Shown piece by piece: positions 11,971 through 23,426 of a DNA stretch of 64,000 nt; positions within the stretch are counted from its first letter, which is position 1, and each line of letters begins with the position of its first letter. Where the stretch lies: positions 11,608,346-11,672,345 of the forward strand of contig NW_020653726.1 in NCBI RefSeq assembly GCF_003589595.1, in the 5' to 3' direction. A model generated the notes under the pieces. It saw only the letters and a program-made list of their open reading frames with translations. It ran no database searches and had not been told where the DNA came from. This stretch comes from Hyposmocoma kahamanoa. Its lineage: Eukaryota; Arthropoda; Insecta; Lepidoptera; Cosmopterigidae. A program made the position numbers and the translations under genes.

Positions 11971-13217
11971 TTTGTTTCCAATTTTTAGCCAGGAATAGAC
12001 AATCTTGGGAAATCATTCGTTCTTCCCATCTCTTTAGTAACATATATTACTTGATTGACAGGTGTGCCATGGTACGAATATGAATAATATTTATAATAAG
12101 CTTACCTATAATATGCTTACATTGAAATAAGATTTTTTTTAAAAAGGTTATGGTAGGCCTCAGGTACATACGAAACACGTGGGCATACTAACAAGCTGCG
12201 GCCGAACAAGAAGCTTCCAGCTTTGCCGCCAAATACCGAAATATTTTGTCTAAGTGTCGTAATTCTACGACGATATTTTTTCGTTATGCGACGTCGATTT
12301 TTGACACGGATTTTTGACAAAACACACGGAAAAATGATGTAAATAGGCAAAAAAATTAAATAAATAAATGAATTATATTTTGATATAAGCCTCGTCTCAG
12401 TGTAGCACAGTGATATTTCACTAATGATTATACTCTATCACACTACCTACACTTAACTTTATAGAAGGTGATGAAATTTATCCATAATGAAATATATCTC
12501 AAAAATATTGAAGCTATATTTTCAACAAGTACTTAATTACCGGTATTTCATTGACATTAAAGGACTTTATAAATTAATTAGAGACAACTTTGTGATTTAA
12601 TATGACTGGAATTTTACTAATTGACCGTTTTTATTACTCAGTGAAAATTTTGCGTATCGAGTGTTCAATTAATAAAGACGACTCCGTCAACTGGAATGGC
12701 TTCCTGGATTCAGAGACAAAATTCATATTATTATAAATTCAGAGAGGTCAGCAATTAACAATATGTAAATACTGAGTTTTCCCGCAGCTTCATTTGGGTA
12801 AGAAACAAAAAATATGTACGAGTATATTAACCTTAACTTAGTCTATTGTAATTAAATGCAAAATTCTAAGAAACAGCCATTGACTTATTGGTAGGACAAT
12901 GCAAAAAACCAAAGAATCTTTGCAAATTTATTGATTTTACGTATAACAGGATAATATTCTTTCTATAATACTCGTAGAATTTATTTTGCTAAGGTAATAT
13001 AATTTAAAATCTACATTTTAATAATAAGTAAATAGTCCTACCAACAGAGGGCGATGTAACGCAGCATTCTCGTCAAAGTTATAATTGGGCAACAGCATGC
13101 CAGAGACAATGAGAAAGAAATATAAGAAACTACATAAATAAAATAAAAACAAATTACTGTTACATACGTATTATAATGAATCCTAACAAACAGTATCAAT
13201 ATAGGTATACACTTAAA

Positions 13218-13272
13218 TATATACTATATATATATGTATATATATATGTATACATAGGTATACAGGTATACA
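13218..13272. repeat. TATA/GTATAC microsatellite
   Basis: Degenerate tandem TATATATGTA and GGTATACA units. Confidence 0.8.
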
Positions 13273-13494
13273 GTCATACATAAATAAACATGTAAAAAAA
13301 ACAATAAGATAAGACGGATAAGACTTATTGTATTCTTTTAAGTGTTGTTATTATGAGTTATTTAAAAAGGGAAACGGGTTCTTCTCAATTAGTTAGACCT
13401 CCTAGACCTGATATCTCTAGACACACGTTGTCGAAGACCCACGCAAGAAGTGGATACGAAAGCACGATCCTAGAATATGACGGGGCGACAACAC

Positions 13495-13517
13495 AGAGAG
13501 AGAGAGAGAGAGAGAGA
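13495..13517. repeat. (AG)n microsatellite
   Basis: About eleven tandem AG units. Confidence 0.9.
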
Positions 13518-13580
13518 CAAACATTATGATGTACCGGATCAAAGAATAGTGTAGTCATTCGCGGCTGGACCATCAAACTG

Positions 13581-14010
13581 GCGAAATTACAGGCGCATGG
13601 GACTAGTCAACTTATCGACTCATCCGTAGAACAAACATCTATGTGCAAGACTGCTTATTCTCAGGACACCGTACATTTCTATCGTTATTCTACGTTGTAG
13701 ATATCAGATCGACCGTTGTTCGATTTTATATTTCTGAAAAGAAATAACACATAAAAATTCTGAAATTCCCACAGATAGGCCATACTTTCAATATCGAGAT
13801 TATGTATTTATCCTCGTTTCGCTGTATAATCACATCGGACTCTGTTCTTCGGGTGAGTCGTTATGTCTCATGGTAACGGGGGCAGTGGCAGTGCCACTCA
13901 CATCTTTGCAATTTAAAGCTCTGAGTGGCACTGCAACTGTTATGGATAGGCGTGACGCTTACCACCAGGCGCACTACTTGTTCCCGTCACTTGATATCAT
14001 AAAAAAAACT
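13581..14010 (+). repeat. Dispersed repeat family A, copy 2 (5'-truncated, interrupted)
   Basis: The 3' half of family A is split by a 245-bp insertion. It reads GCGAAATTACAGG to CAACTTAT (13581-13615), then resumes TTATGTCTCATGG at 13861 and continues to CGTCACTTGATATCATAAAA. Removing the insert plus one TTAT restores the family A order. Confidence 0.85.
13616..13860. mobile_element. 245-bp MITE inside family A copy
   Basis: Terminal inverted repeats CGACTCATCCGTAGAACA (left) and CGACTCACCCGAAGAACA (right end, complemented) are flanked by a TTAT direct duplication (13612-13615 and 13861-13864). The host repeat is continuous without it, so the ends are exact. No coding capacity. A 4-bp target duplication does not by itself assign a superfamily. 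Confidence 0.8.
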
Positions 14011-14581
14011 AACAATTTTGTATGAAGAGTATATTTATCCGTTTGGGCTTGTTTCCAGGTTCCAACAATTGTGGTGATGGTTGGCGATTATCATACAGAA
14101 TTCATTTTTCATCACAAGTGAAGTCATGATACTGTCTAAAACTCATTAATCTCTGTGTCGATTCATTAATCCAGTGTGTAAGGTACTGTTGTAGTTTGGA
14201 CAAGGTTCGTATGGATTCCATTTTTCTTTTTCTGCCAGCATTGTAGGTGTAGTTATATTGAATATTGCAACTAATACAATGCAGGATCCAACAATACCTC
14301 ACAACTGGTTATTACTCGTTTTAGACTCTGATCATCGATAGATTAAGTAAGTACGATAAATTTCTCAAAAAAACGCACAGTGCTTTTTTTAGTTTATTCC
14401 GCTCTTATAAAGAGTTGTCGTTTGTGTTTCGAGTCAATTGCGCTGTATTATTATTGCCAATAATGTAAATTTAATTAAAATAGAAACAATTGAATATCGT
14501 CAAAATTTTAAATCGAGAAGCCTTAAAATTTTATTTGATAATAGTTTCTAATCTGATCCTCACTTTAAACAAATACTTTAT
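14011..14581. other. Non-coding stretch
   Basis: AT-rich. No gene or repeat recognised. Confidence 0.4.
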
Positions 14582-14621
14582 TTCAATAGTACCTAGCCTA
14601 CAAAGGCTAGGTACTATTGAA
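14582..14621. repeat. Perfect 18-bp hairpin, 4-nt loop
   Basis: TTCAATAGTACCTAGCCT is followed by the loop ACAA and then the exact complement of the arm. There are no mismatches. Confidence 0.95.
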
Positions 14622-14805
14622 TTAAATCTTTGTACAAACAAAATTGACAAATATTATTTTAGGAAGTTACCACACCTATCGACGTGTAATCGTGGAAAGT
14701 ACAAAATCCGATGTGATTATATAGCGAAAAGAGAATAAATATATAATTTCGTTATTCAAACTAAGGCCCGTGTAAAGGTGTTTTAAGAATTTATATATTT
14801 ATATA

Positions 14806-15384
14806 TTTTAAACACTGACATATACCTAAATAGACGCCCCAAGTGTACCTACCTCGCGCGCAGAATGTAAGCTATAAACGCTTAGTTAGTGCTAGAACGC
14901 GCCTAGTTAAACTTCAGTCTAAAACGCGAAAAATGCCTAATTGTGCTATTAGAAACTGCAAAATTCCCCCACAGCTGTGTGAAGATAAATAAAAAGAGAC
15001 GTTTCCTTCCACAGTTATGTAATTTTGTAATAATAATATGCATAATTTATTTTAAAATCAATTATTTTCATTTTGAATGAATTTCGAGAAAACACATATG
15101 CAAACGAGTATATGCTGCGTGATTCGTAATCCTTTTCCCTAAACGGAGTCCTGAGCTGCTCAGGACTGCACATAACTGTGGAAGGAAACGTCTCTTTTTA
15201 TTTATCTTCACACAGCTGTGGGGGAATTTTGCAGTTTCTAATAGCACAATTAGGCATTTTTCGCGTTTTAGACTGAAGTTTAACTAGGCGCGTTCTAGCA
15301 CTAACTAAGCGTTTATAGTTTACATTCTGCGCGCGAGGTAGGTACACTTGGAGCGTCTATTTAGGTATATGTCAGTGTTTAAAA
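14806..15384. mobile_element. 579-bp foldback element with THAP-like start in its arms
   Basis: Two 215-bp arms (14806-15020 and 15170-15384) are near-perfect inverted copies around a 149-bp centre. The centre contains its own small hairpin (AGTCCTGAG-CTG-CTCAGGACT). The outer ends read ACACTGACATATACC on both sides next to TTTAAA, compatible with a TTAA duplication. Each arm contains, reading inward, ATG followed by codons for PNCAIRNCK and a stop ten codons later. That C-x4-C start is the typical beginning of a THAP zinc finger (THAP consensus C-x2-4-C). I infer that the arms derive from the 5' end of a THAP-bearing DNA transposon, such as a P element or relative, duplicated in inverted orientation. 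No full transposase is present. Confidence 0.7.
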
Positions 15385-16254
15385 CAATAAGATCTACACG
15401 TTAAAATTCGTTCTAATATTTTTATTAGCATGAAACCGATTAATAATATAATTGTCGTCTGGAACAGCTTCCAAGCTTGGATTTATGAAAACATGTACAG
15501 TTGACGGTCTGAGATACCTGACCCTTTTAACCAACTATTTGGTTTTGGATAAATTGGTATGATTTCTTTAACGTATACACGTAACAATAGTGTTAAATAA
15601 AAAACCTTTAACTAGTGACCTTATTGCATATTTAATGAATGATGTTTTAAGAAACTTTTTAAGCCAATTGGATCTTTAATTACATTACATAAAAAAGAAG
15701 GCTTTCAGAACCAAAATTTCAGGTATATATATCGTATGGAGTGTACATACTGTATATTTAACCTTTTTACAGAGAACTGTGTTACAATTAAATGCTTACA
15801 TTAAAATGTGTACATTTCGAAATTACAGTCAAACACATTTCGTAAATGTTTGTTGAATTGTTATAATATTCTCCTATTTAGACATTTGTCAACTTCGAGT
15901 TATTAATTTTACAACACATTCTGTGATTTCAATTAACATATCTTACGAAAATGGAATTCGAATTTCATTGCAAGATGAATCTTAAACATTCGGAAAGTAA
16001 TCAGAATTTAACAAAAAGCTGCAAAAACATTTTGGTATATGAAAATGCTCACATTACCACAAACAAGTCAGAAGAGTAAATTTTTTGTTTCTGGTTACTG
16101 GCGAGGAAGCCGATAATGTCAGAAGAATATATTATGGGCAGAATTATGGCACGAAGCTGGGCAACGATTACTTCCCTTTTTTGACAGTGTTAGTAAGTGA
16201 TAGAACACTAGGTGATTATTAGATAAATAATAGCGTGAAATGGCATGTAATAAG
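15385..16254. other. AT-rich non-coding stretch
   Basis: No gene or repeat recognised. Confidence 0.5.
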
Positions 16255-16472
16255 AATATTATAATGCACACACTCAACGTAGCCCCGCTCTAGGGAAAAC
16301 CCTGTGTCGCGGGTGCCATGGACTCACACATAGACAACCACACATTACACCCAAACTCACGAGAGAAATAAATGTAGGCCGTACAAATATTTCTCCCGGC
16401 CCGGGAGTCGAACTTGGGACCTCTGCGTGGCAGTCCGGCATGGTAACCGTTCAGCCACGGAGGCAGTTATTA
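16255..16472 (-). mobile_element. tRNA-derived SINE family B, copy 1
   Basis: Read on the minus strand it starts TGCCTCCGTGGCTGAACGG, which has the RNA polymerase III A-box shape. It carries GTTCGACTCC as a B box about 35 bases on, then a tRNA-unrelated body, and ends in a degenerate (TTA)n tail. Five copies exist in this window and all are on the minus strand. Confidence 0.85.
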
Positions 16473-16514
16473 TTATATTTTATTAGTAATTATAATAATA
16501 GTTACAGTTATTAG

Positions 16515-16730
16515 CCTATATAAAACCCTGCTATAGGCTACAGGCATTGACTTATTATACAGGCCTCCTTTTACAATTGGAGGGCTTGGTCGTGTGGTGT
16601 GTGCAGGGTTTCCCACGATGTTTTCCTTCGCCGAAAAGTTCATAAATTAAATTTCGCAAATCAGAGAAGCAAGCCCGGACTCGAATTCACGATTTTCTGC
16701 TTGAGAGGTCACGTATATTAATAATTTAAA
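16515..16730 (+). repeat. Dispersed repeat family D, copy 1 (degraded)
   Basis: It shares CACGATGTTTTCCTTCGCCG, AAATTTCGCA, a CGGACTCGAATTCACGA segment and TCTGCTTGAGAGG with 40628-40915. The last two blocks resemble a tRNA-like end, so this is probably a SINE. The 5' part is poorly preserved. Confidence 0.65.
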
Positions 16731-16874
16731 AAAAACAAAGCCCTAATACAAGGACGAAACGTTAAACAAACAAAATGTCTACTATCATTGCACATCTGTT
16801 GGAAAATCGGTGGCAAATTCGTAATGCTTACAAAAAACTAAATAGTATTTTTCTATCCTCTTTCTGTCTGCTAG

Positions 16875-17182
16875 TTTTTTTTTATAATACCAAGTGACGG
16901 GACGAACAAGTCGTACGCCTGGTGGTAAGCGACACGCATATCCATAATAGTTGCAGTGCCACTCGGAGCTTTAAATCGCAGAGATGGTATGGGCACTGCC
17001 ACTGCATCCGTCACCATGAGACATAAGTTGACAAGTCCCAAGTGCCTGTAATTTCACCAGCACCCTTACCCTTCTAAACAGAAATGCAGTAATGCTCACA
17101 TTGCTACTTGGCAGCAGAAATAGGTAAAGTGGCAGTACTTCCCTGGACTAACTCTTTCACAAGGAGCTCTTCTGCTACTAAA
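16875..17182 (-). repeat. Dispersed repeat family A, copy 3
   Basis: A near full-length copy read on the minus strand, from AGTAGCAGAAGAGCTCC to the CGTCACTTGGTATTATAAAA end. The internal palindrome and GTGGCACTGC block are conserved. Confidence 0.85.
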
Positions 17183-20100
17183 AGCGTTACTCAGTTTCGC
17201 ACTTTCATATCCCAAAGTTAATAATTTGCACATTTTTGTTGCAGTCAACTGTCGTTGTGGCCGAACGGTTACCATGCTGGTTAGCCAGGCAGTTATTGTA
17301 CCGGATAGATATCCAGACTTAAATAGATATTTAAGACACTCCCATGACCTAAAAGATTAATTTTAATTTGGGAGAGGCTGCATTCCCGGGCAATGACACA
17401 GTTGTATTATTATCATTATTATTACTATTTTTAGTCTGTTACAAGTTAAAGTTCCGGGATCATTTAATTATTTTCTTTCAGAAATTTAGTATTTCTAGAA
17501 TGAAATTTTATCATAAGGGAGATTGAAGTAGAATATCTGTATTTCTGTTTCTTACAATCTTATTCTGTTAATCTTAGGACTAAATAGAGTAGATCTAAAA
17601 TAAGGTTGTATCTTTATTTTTCCGACAAAGATCTATTTTTGCTTCTAGCGACATATTTAGACTACGTACTACGAATATTGACTGGACGGACCGTCTGTTT
17701 CTGAAAAAATCTATTTATATAGAAAGGCAGCCATTGTGGTCGTATCTTTTTGTAACTAGAGAGGGGTTTACAATTATTTTGTTATCAAATTGCTATCGGT
17801 TGTGTAACACGAGAAGAAAAGCACTTTTTTGTATTTGAGTTACGCAATTCTCACAGCTCATTAAAACGAAATATCGGCCCCGAGAGAGACTGAAATGTTT
17901 CTAAACATGACGTTCATTAAAAAGTTTAATCCCCTAAATCGGCCTACAAGGGTTGTATATAGAGGAAGAATGCCTTATCCAATTATATACTTTGTACTAA
18001 AAACCCTGAATTCCTCGTAGCAAATTAAAGTCGTTAAATGAAGGGTGCAGAAGGGCGACAATAATTATTGGTATTGTTCACATTTTCAAGGTCTTTGCCG
18101 GTATCGCGTTTATCGCGCATAATGTAGTACACCCAAATACACCGAAACTATTAGATACAATCTCTTTACAAATTTTTCCTACAGTAGGGAAAAAATTAAA
18201 TGAAATTCGAATAAATAAGAAATGTATTTTTTCCCTATCGTTGTAATAATACAAGGACAAAAGAGTAATTGTTGAAAAGAATGATTGTTAAAATGAGTAA
18301 GAGCAGGTAGTCATTACAATTGATTTCGCCAAATACGAAATTTCACACTAACCATTTTTCCGCATGCATGTAAGAACGCGTATTAAAACAAGACAAAACA
18401 TAATATCATAGATTAATAAGCAACCGAGTATTCTGACTACACAATGACAGAACATATACACATAATATGAACAAAACAGTTACCTATAAATATTAATGAT
18501 ATAAAAAAAAGATTAGGCTGCATGGTCTAAAGATTTTGCCTTTTCGAATTATAACATAACATCAATAATTTCAAAAACTCGACAGTATTTTTTTCTTTAA
18601 CTTAATTTGTATTTTCTTTTTATTTGTTTTTTAGTAATTCGTATGTTCTCAACTTTGAAACAATTAAATAATGCCATTTTGTGAGCTTCATATTGTAAAA
18701 ACATTTAAAAAAATATTAGTACCAAAAAGGGGAATGACCTGTCACAGATACGCGATAAATCTGTTTTGGTTTTGTTCTGTATTATTATATAATGACGATA
18801 ATTTATCTCAATAGCATCTGTCTGCCTTGCTCATTCTCAACAGGTATAGTCAGTCGCGTCTGTGCACGGTACAACAGTACTCTTTGACAAAATAACACTA
18901 TAAACAAAACATTATCACTATCGATAGTGTTTTGTTTGGAACAAACTTTCTGTGAATGTTCTTGTTTATGGATGGAAGTCTTTGGTCTTAATTAAATAAA
19001 CACAATGTCACGCAACAGTAAGTATCAACGTGGGCCGAGTGACGTGTCATTCAGAGCTACATTTAAATGAAATATTATATAAATATTTTTCTTATCAAAT
19101 GTTATTATGTGACAAAACTAAAAAAGGGTAAAACTTTTTATAAATATGGAAAATACATTTTTTTCTTTCTTTATTGCATCTAGTTTGTCGGTTACGTTAA
19201 AGTTATCTGACGGTTGGAATAGTATGTTGGTGAACATTCACGACAAAAACCGGGAATTGTTCGTGTCACTGAAGTGAAACCCGTTTTTCGACCAATTTAT
19301 CATCACTACGAATGAGTCTACATCACTTTATCTCCTCCTCCCTCTTCGCCAGAAAACGTAGCAAATTAAGTGGTGTGATTTTCAAGCCACATTCGCCATC
19401 ATTATCACTATCCTGCTTTGTTTTTCATTTTATCTACTTATGCTTTTTTAGCATTATGTAGAGGGATTTTGGGTCTTTTAGCAGGTGCCATTTTATTCAG
19501 TCATTTTGCAGGCTATACATACATATAAGTAATTTAGTAATACCGTGAAACAAAACTCTCAAAACAGATTTACTACTTTTATGTAATTATTAAGTGTTTT
19601 TCGTAGTATTCACTCTTATAAAATAAATGAAAAAAATCTCTCTAAACATGTGATCTATTTTAAAAACGCACTTTAAATAACTTACAGAAACAGAGCGTCC
19701 AAACATTAAACGGAAACTTTTCATAAAATAATCACATATTAGATTGTCATTTGTCATCGATTCGCACGATATTTTTTTTACTGTAATTTGTTGACTGAAG
19801 AAAAAGGTTTACGATCATTGATTCTTTGTTTACGTTTTTTCATATTACTTTATAAAAAACCAAATATAAGTATGTATAAATAAAAAACAATCATGACTAC
19901 TTTCGTTCAATACCTATGGAAATGCACGTATTAATTTTTAAGACAGGACCATTAGTCTGTTAAAAAAGTAGTCTCAATTTTAAACATTTTGCTTTCTCTT
20001 TCCGATACGCAAAGCGACACGTAATAAATAAAAGAACGTGACTAATTTTGAAAAAGAATAACCGGCTAACACGCCACGATAGTGGCCAGTATTATTTTTC

Positions 20101-21789
20101 ATTGTAAACGGCCAAAAGAGATTAATCTTTTCAACCGCCTCTCGTAACTTGAACAACTTGTTCAAGTCCTTTATAATTACTAACGACCTTAAAATATTTT
20201 TTATTCATTGTCACTGATCTGCAAAGTATTATTATTTTTAGTATACCAATGGCAAATGTACTCAACTGAGTACAGCACATAAGCTGTCTACGTAAACATC
20301 CGTTGCTAAAAAAATATTTATTACTGGAAAGCAGATTTACTTATTGAATAAAATAAATCTAATAAAATAAACACTCACCGGCGAAATTATAAATACAATG
20401 TTTTGATTTACATTCTCGCCATATTTACAGAGGTTATTATTCTATATCCGAAACTGAATCCAAATCACTAAAAAAAATTAATCGCAAAAATTCGTGAATT
20501 CTTATTTGTTATTTCATTGCGATAAACATCGATTCACCATCACCTGATCCAAAGGTGGCTACCAAACAGAGGACCGACAAAAGAGCCGTCGGTGTTGTTA
20601 GCTCTTTCTCAAGAGCCCGCGCCTCATTAATCAATGAGTGAGCACTCACGCACCGGGATAGCCCGCCGCAATTCTAGTCTATCGCGAAATGTCGCGTAGT
20701 TTGTTATGTAAACAAGAGATTTTTGTTGTTTATCAGAACTGTATTACCATCAAGGTAGTGCTCCTTCTCATTACGGACGGCAAGTGCGTGACTATTACTT
20801 ATGGAGTGATGTAAAACCTTTACACGGAGAAGATTACGGGTGCCGAACAATTCCGCGCATAACCATCTCAGCTTTCAAATTTGTCAAGTCTAGTGCTCAG
20901 AAAGCTGAAACGGAACTCTCGACAATCGTGCAGTGGTGGTGGACACTTCTAGTAATTCCTTCATGTAGGTAACCTAAAATTGGTAAGTACCAAATATAAA
21001 TTACAAAAAAGAATTTCAGTCGACTTTCCTGATTATTGTAAATAATTAATAAATTATAACAATACGTAATCATAATAATTAAAAATAGAAATTAACCGAT
21101 CGAGAAAGATTACGCATCTTTCGGTGAAATGCCGAGTGGCCGAGCGCTCGGAGTTGCTGCCCTCGGGTGGTGCATACGATTTAAAGACAATTTTCAGAAA
21201 ATTTTCAGCTTTCAATCAGAACAGAATATTATTTTAAATATTTTTGATGATTTAGTATTATTTATATTATTAATTTCTTAAATATGGCGAGAATGCAACT
21301 CAACATATTGCATATATAGCTACGCTAAATTTTATGGTAAAGTTTATAACTAGTCACGTTTCGTTATTATCTCATTATCATAAATAATAGCAATGTTATA
21401 GCTACCAAAAATATATGATACTGAATAATAAAACTTATTATCATACATAGAATATTTATTTAAAAATGTAAGTGTACTCATTTGAGTACAAGGACCGTTG
21501 ATTGGTTTATTCAATTGTCATATATAGGGTAAATTTTTTTCACGATATTTTATGGTGTCTTTTTACTCACAAATATATGAATATTTTTTACTGAACGGAT
21601 CCTCAACTCGTGTAAAAAGCAGTGCCCATACATTTGAGGCAAGTACAAAACAGCTGATATTTTATTCGTTATTGAAGGCGTTTCTATGTTAAAAGTTGAA
21701 TAAAGTATAATTTTGTATCTATTTGTGGAAGAAGAAAAGGAACTTAAGTCCTTATTTTGGAGTTTAGATGTTGTTGCAAACATTGCTTT
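17183..21789. other. Long AT-rich stretch without genes
   Basis: Seen within it are a partial tRNA/SINE-like start on the plus strand at 17257-17300 (GTGGCCGAACGGTTACC), a CACTATCGATAGTG palindrome at 18916-18929, and a GC-richer block at 20520-20720 with a TGTAAACA site. The 62-codon plus frame at 20784 has no recognised domain. A GCCGAGTGGCCGAGCG word at 21132 recalls a tRNA A-box but no tRNA folds around it. Confidence 0.45.
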
Positions 21790-21985
21790 AGAAGGCTAAA
21801 TATAATAATAATAAATAATAATAATAAATATCTTTATTTATCTCCACAACACAATACAATGAAACGTTACAATTACAGTAAATATACATTATTACGTAAG
21901 CTTAGAGTAATGTATTGTGGGAGACTGGAGCCCAAACTAAGCAGAGCTTGTAATATGGGTCTCCAGGCACCCAACCCCTAGGATA
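21790..21985 (-). repeat. LINE 3'-tail repeat
   Basis: An (AAT)n/TTTATTTAT block is followed by a GC-richer segment with GGGAGACTGG and GGGTCTCCAGGC. This is the reverse-oriented 3' end of a lepidopteran non-LTR element as I know it. No RT motif is present. Confidence 0.45.
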
Positions 21986-22865
21986 GTCATGTTAGTAGTA
22001 ATGACGAAATACAAAGTACTGAGGAGGAAGTAAAAAATAAGTAAAACAAATATCACGCAGTGGTAATATATATTAAATCCTATCGTCGTTTGTGTTTTAT
22101 TTAACATATTATATTCGACCTTAAAATTGATTTTAAATACTTAATTAAGAGCCTCATGTAATTATAAATGCCTTAGTAATAATTTACTATTTGGCACTAC
22201 ACTGACGCAACTGTATTTCTTGTAATGTTATAGAAAATCGATATTAATTGATTTTTAAATTTTATTCAAAATAATGACGCGTAAAAAAACTTTGTGTATT
22301 TTTACAATATATAATATAATTTATATATAATTATATAATTTATATACTGTAACACAAAGCGTTTACGTTTGAAGGAAAATCGGCAGTAACTTTAAATTTT
22401 ATTATATTATATGTGTGTGTGTGTATATATACACACATATAATAATATATATATATATTACTGTGTTAACATACTTAAATCAATATGCCACAATTACAAT
22501 TACGACAATGTTGCCCCAAATGAGCGCGAAACGTATCTAACAATGATTATAATATTACTCACTGGTCTCTGGTAGCCGACGATGTACAGAGTATATTACA
22601 GCTTCATGGATCTCGGGTGGACTAGCAGGCGTCGTTCGTACCCGCTCTTCTTCTGCACACTTCTCTTCGCTCTTCCTGTATATTGTGTATATTATTGCTG
22701 TACACCGGACCTGGGAAAATGTTTTTAATAAACATCATTTGGTACTATCACGTTTGGCATGGCGTTGGGCATTACAATGCCCAATGTAATTTTATTACAA
22801 CAAGAATCTATCAGTTGTCATTAAGTCAAGAGAAAGTTATTCATTTTTCAATAATATAATAACAA
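21986..22865. other. Non-coding stretch
   Basis: It holds a TA-rich run (22305-22350) and a GC-richer island at 22560-22720. On the minus strand that island follows an ATATACAG acceptor-like site but closes in all frames soon after. Not called as an exon. Confidence 0.4.
22408..22460. repeat. Palindromic (GT)n(TA)n(CA)n microsatellite
   Basis: ATTATATGTGTGTGTG is followed by TATATA and the complementary CACACATATAAT, then (AT)n. It is self-complementary. Confidence 0.85.
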
Positions 22866-23253
22866 TAACGCACTCACTCATAGCCCCGTGCTACAGAAAC
22901 TCTGTATCGCGGGTGACATGGACACACACAGACAAACAGACAACAACAAATTACGCTCAAAGTCACAAGAGAAATGAATGTAGGCCACACAAATATTTCT
23001 CCCGGCCCGGGAATCGAACCCGGGACCTCTGCGTGGCAGACTAGCGTGACAACCAGTTCGCATACGCCAAAATGAGGTATTTAGAACTCTGCGGAATCTA
23101 GACATGCATAAAGCTAGCGGGCTAGATGGAATTCCATTGGTCCTACGTAACTGTGTTTTGTCTGAGTTGTGTCCAGTTCTCACACGCTTATATCGCCTCT
23201 CTTATTGAGTGGTTATACATTTGTATAAAAAAAATCGGCCACGGAGGCAGTTA
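22866..23253 (-). mobile_element. SINE family B, copy 2, interrupted
   Basis: The body and B box (GTTCGATTCC, minus strand) are intact at 22866-23060. The first bases of the SINE (CTGCCTCCGTGGCCGA on the minus strand) resume at 23238-23253, after a 177-bp insertion in the A-box region. Confidence 0.8.
23061..23237 (+). pseudogene. Miniature LINE RT fragment inside SINE
   Basis: One frame reads LRNLDMHKASGLDGIPLVL, then LCPVLTRLYRLSY and a stop. This is the conserved RT block near the start of the Jockey-type domain (compare LDVRKASGPDGIPAIVLRNC at about 62800). It is followed at once by a short non-coding piece ending TTTGTATAAAAAAAA. The palm, YADD and 3' part are missing, so the copy is internally deleted as well as 5'-truncated. 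It sits between TTCG and TCGG of the SINE. Confidence 0.75.
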
Positions 23254-23290
23254 ATAGAAATGGCTTATTTTGAAAAGTCAATTATAATCA

Positions 23291-23426
23291 TAGGAAATGA
23301 AACTATTTTTCTGGATTTAAATTGCGTATATTTGTTTTTTTCAAACAAACCAACATTTCGGGCCCTTTACAAGTCTCATGGTCACGGTTGACAGATTTAA
23401 ATCCGGAAAAATAGTTTCATTTCCTA
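23291..23426. mobile_element. 136-bp foldback with 32-bp arms
   Basis: Both ends read TAGGAAATGAAACTATTTTT inward, continuing through GGATTTAAAT, with one mismatch. The interior (GGGCCCTTTACAAG) is the reverse complement of 28541-28600. Here the end sequence is present at both sides, whereas the 28.5-kb copy has it at one side only. Confidence 0.8.

Larger units (their letters stand above)
11971..13580. other. AT-rich non-coding stretch
   Basis: It contains a TA/GT microsatellite (about 13218-13272) and an (AG)n run (about 13495-13517). No coding or repeat family is recognised elsewhere. Confidence 0.5.

Noticed and set aside
16380..16470. Functional tRNA gene on the minus strand
   Set aside because: Pol III boxes belong to a SINE head repeated five times with a tail. 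Acceptor and anticodon stems do not pair.
20784..20972. 62-codon plus frame
   Set aside because: No domain recognised and no splice context that extends it.
21125..21190. tRNA gene suggested by GCCGAGTGGCCGAGCG
   Set aside because: No B box at the right distance and no cloverleaf can be drawn.
22560..22720. Possible minus-strand exon after an ATATACAG site
   Set aside because: All frames close within about 25 codons and none continues the Beat protein.
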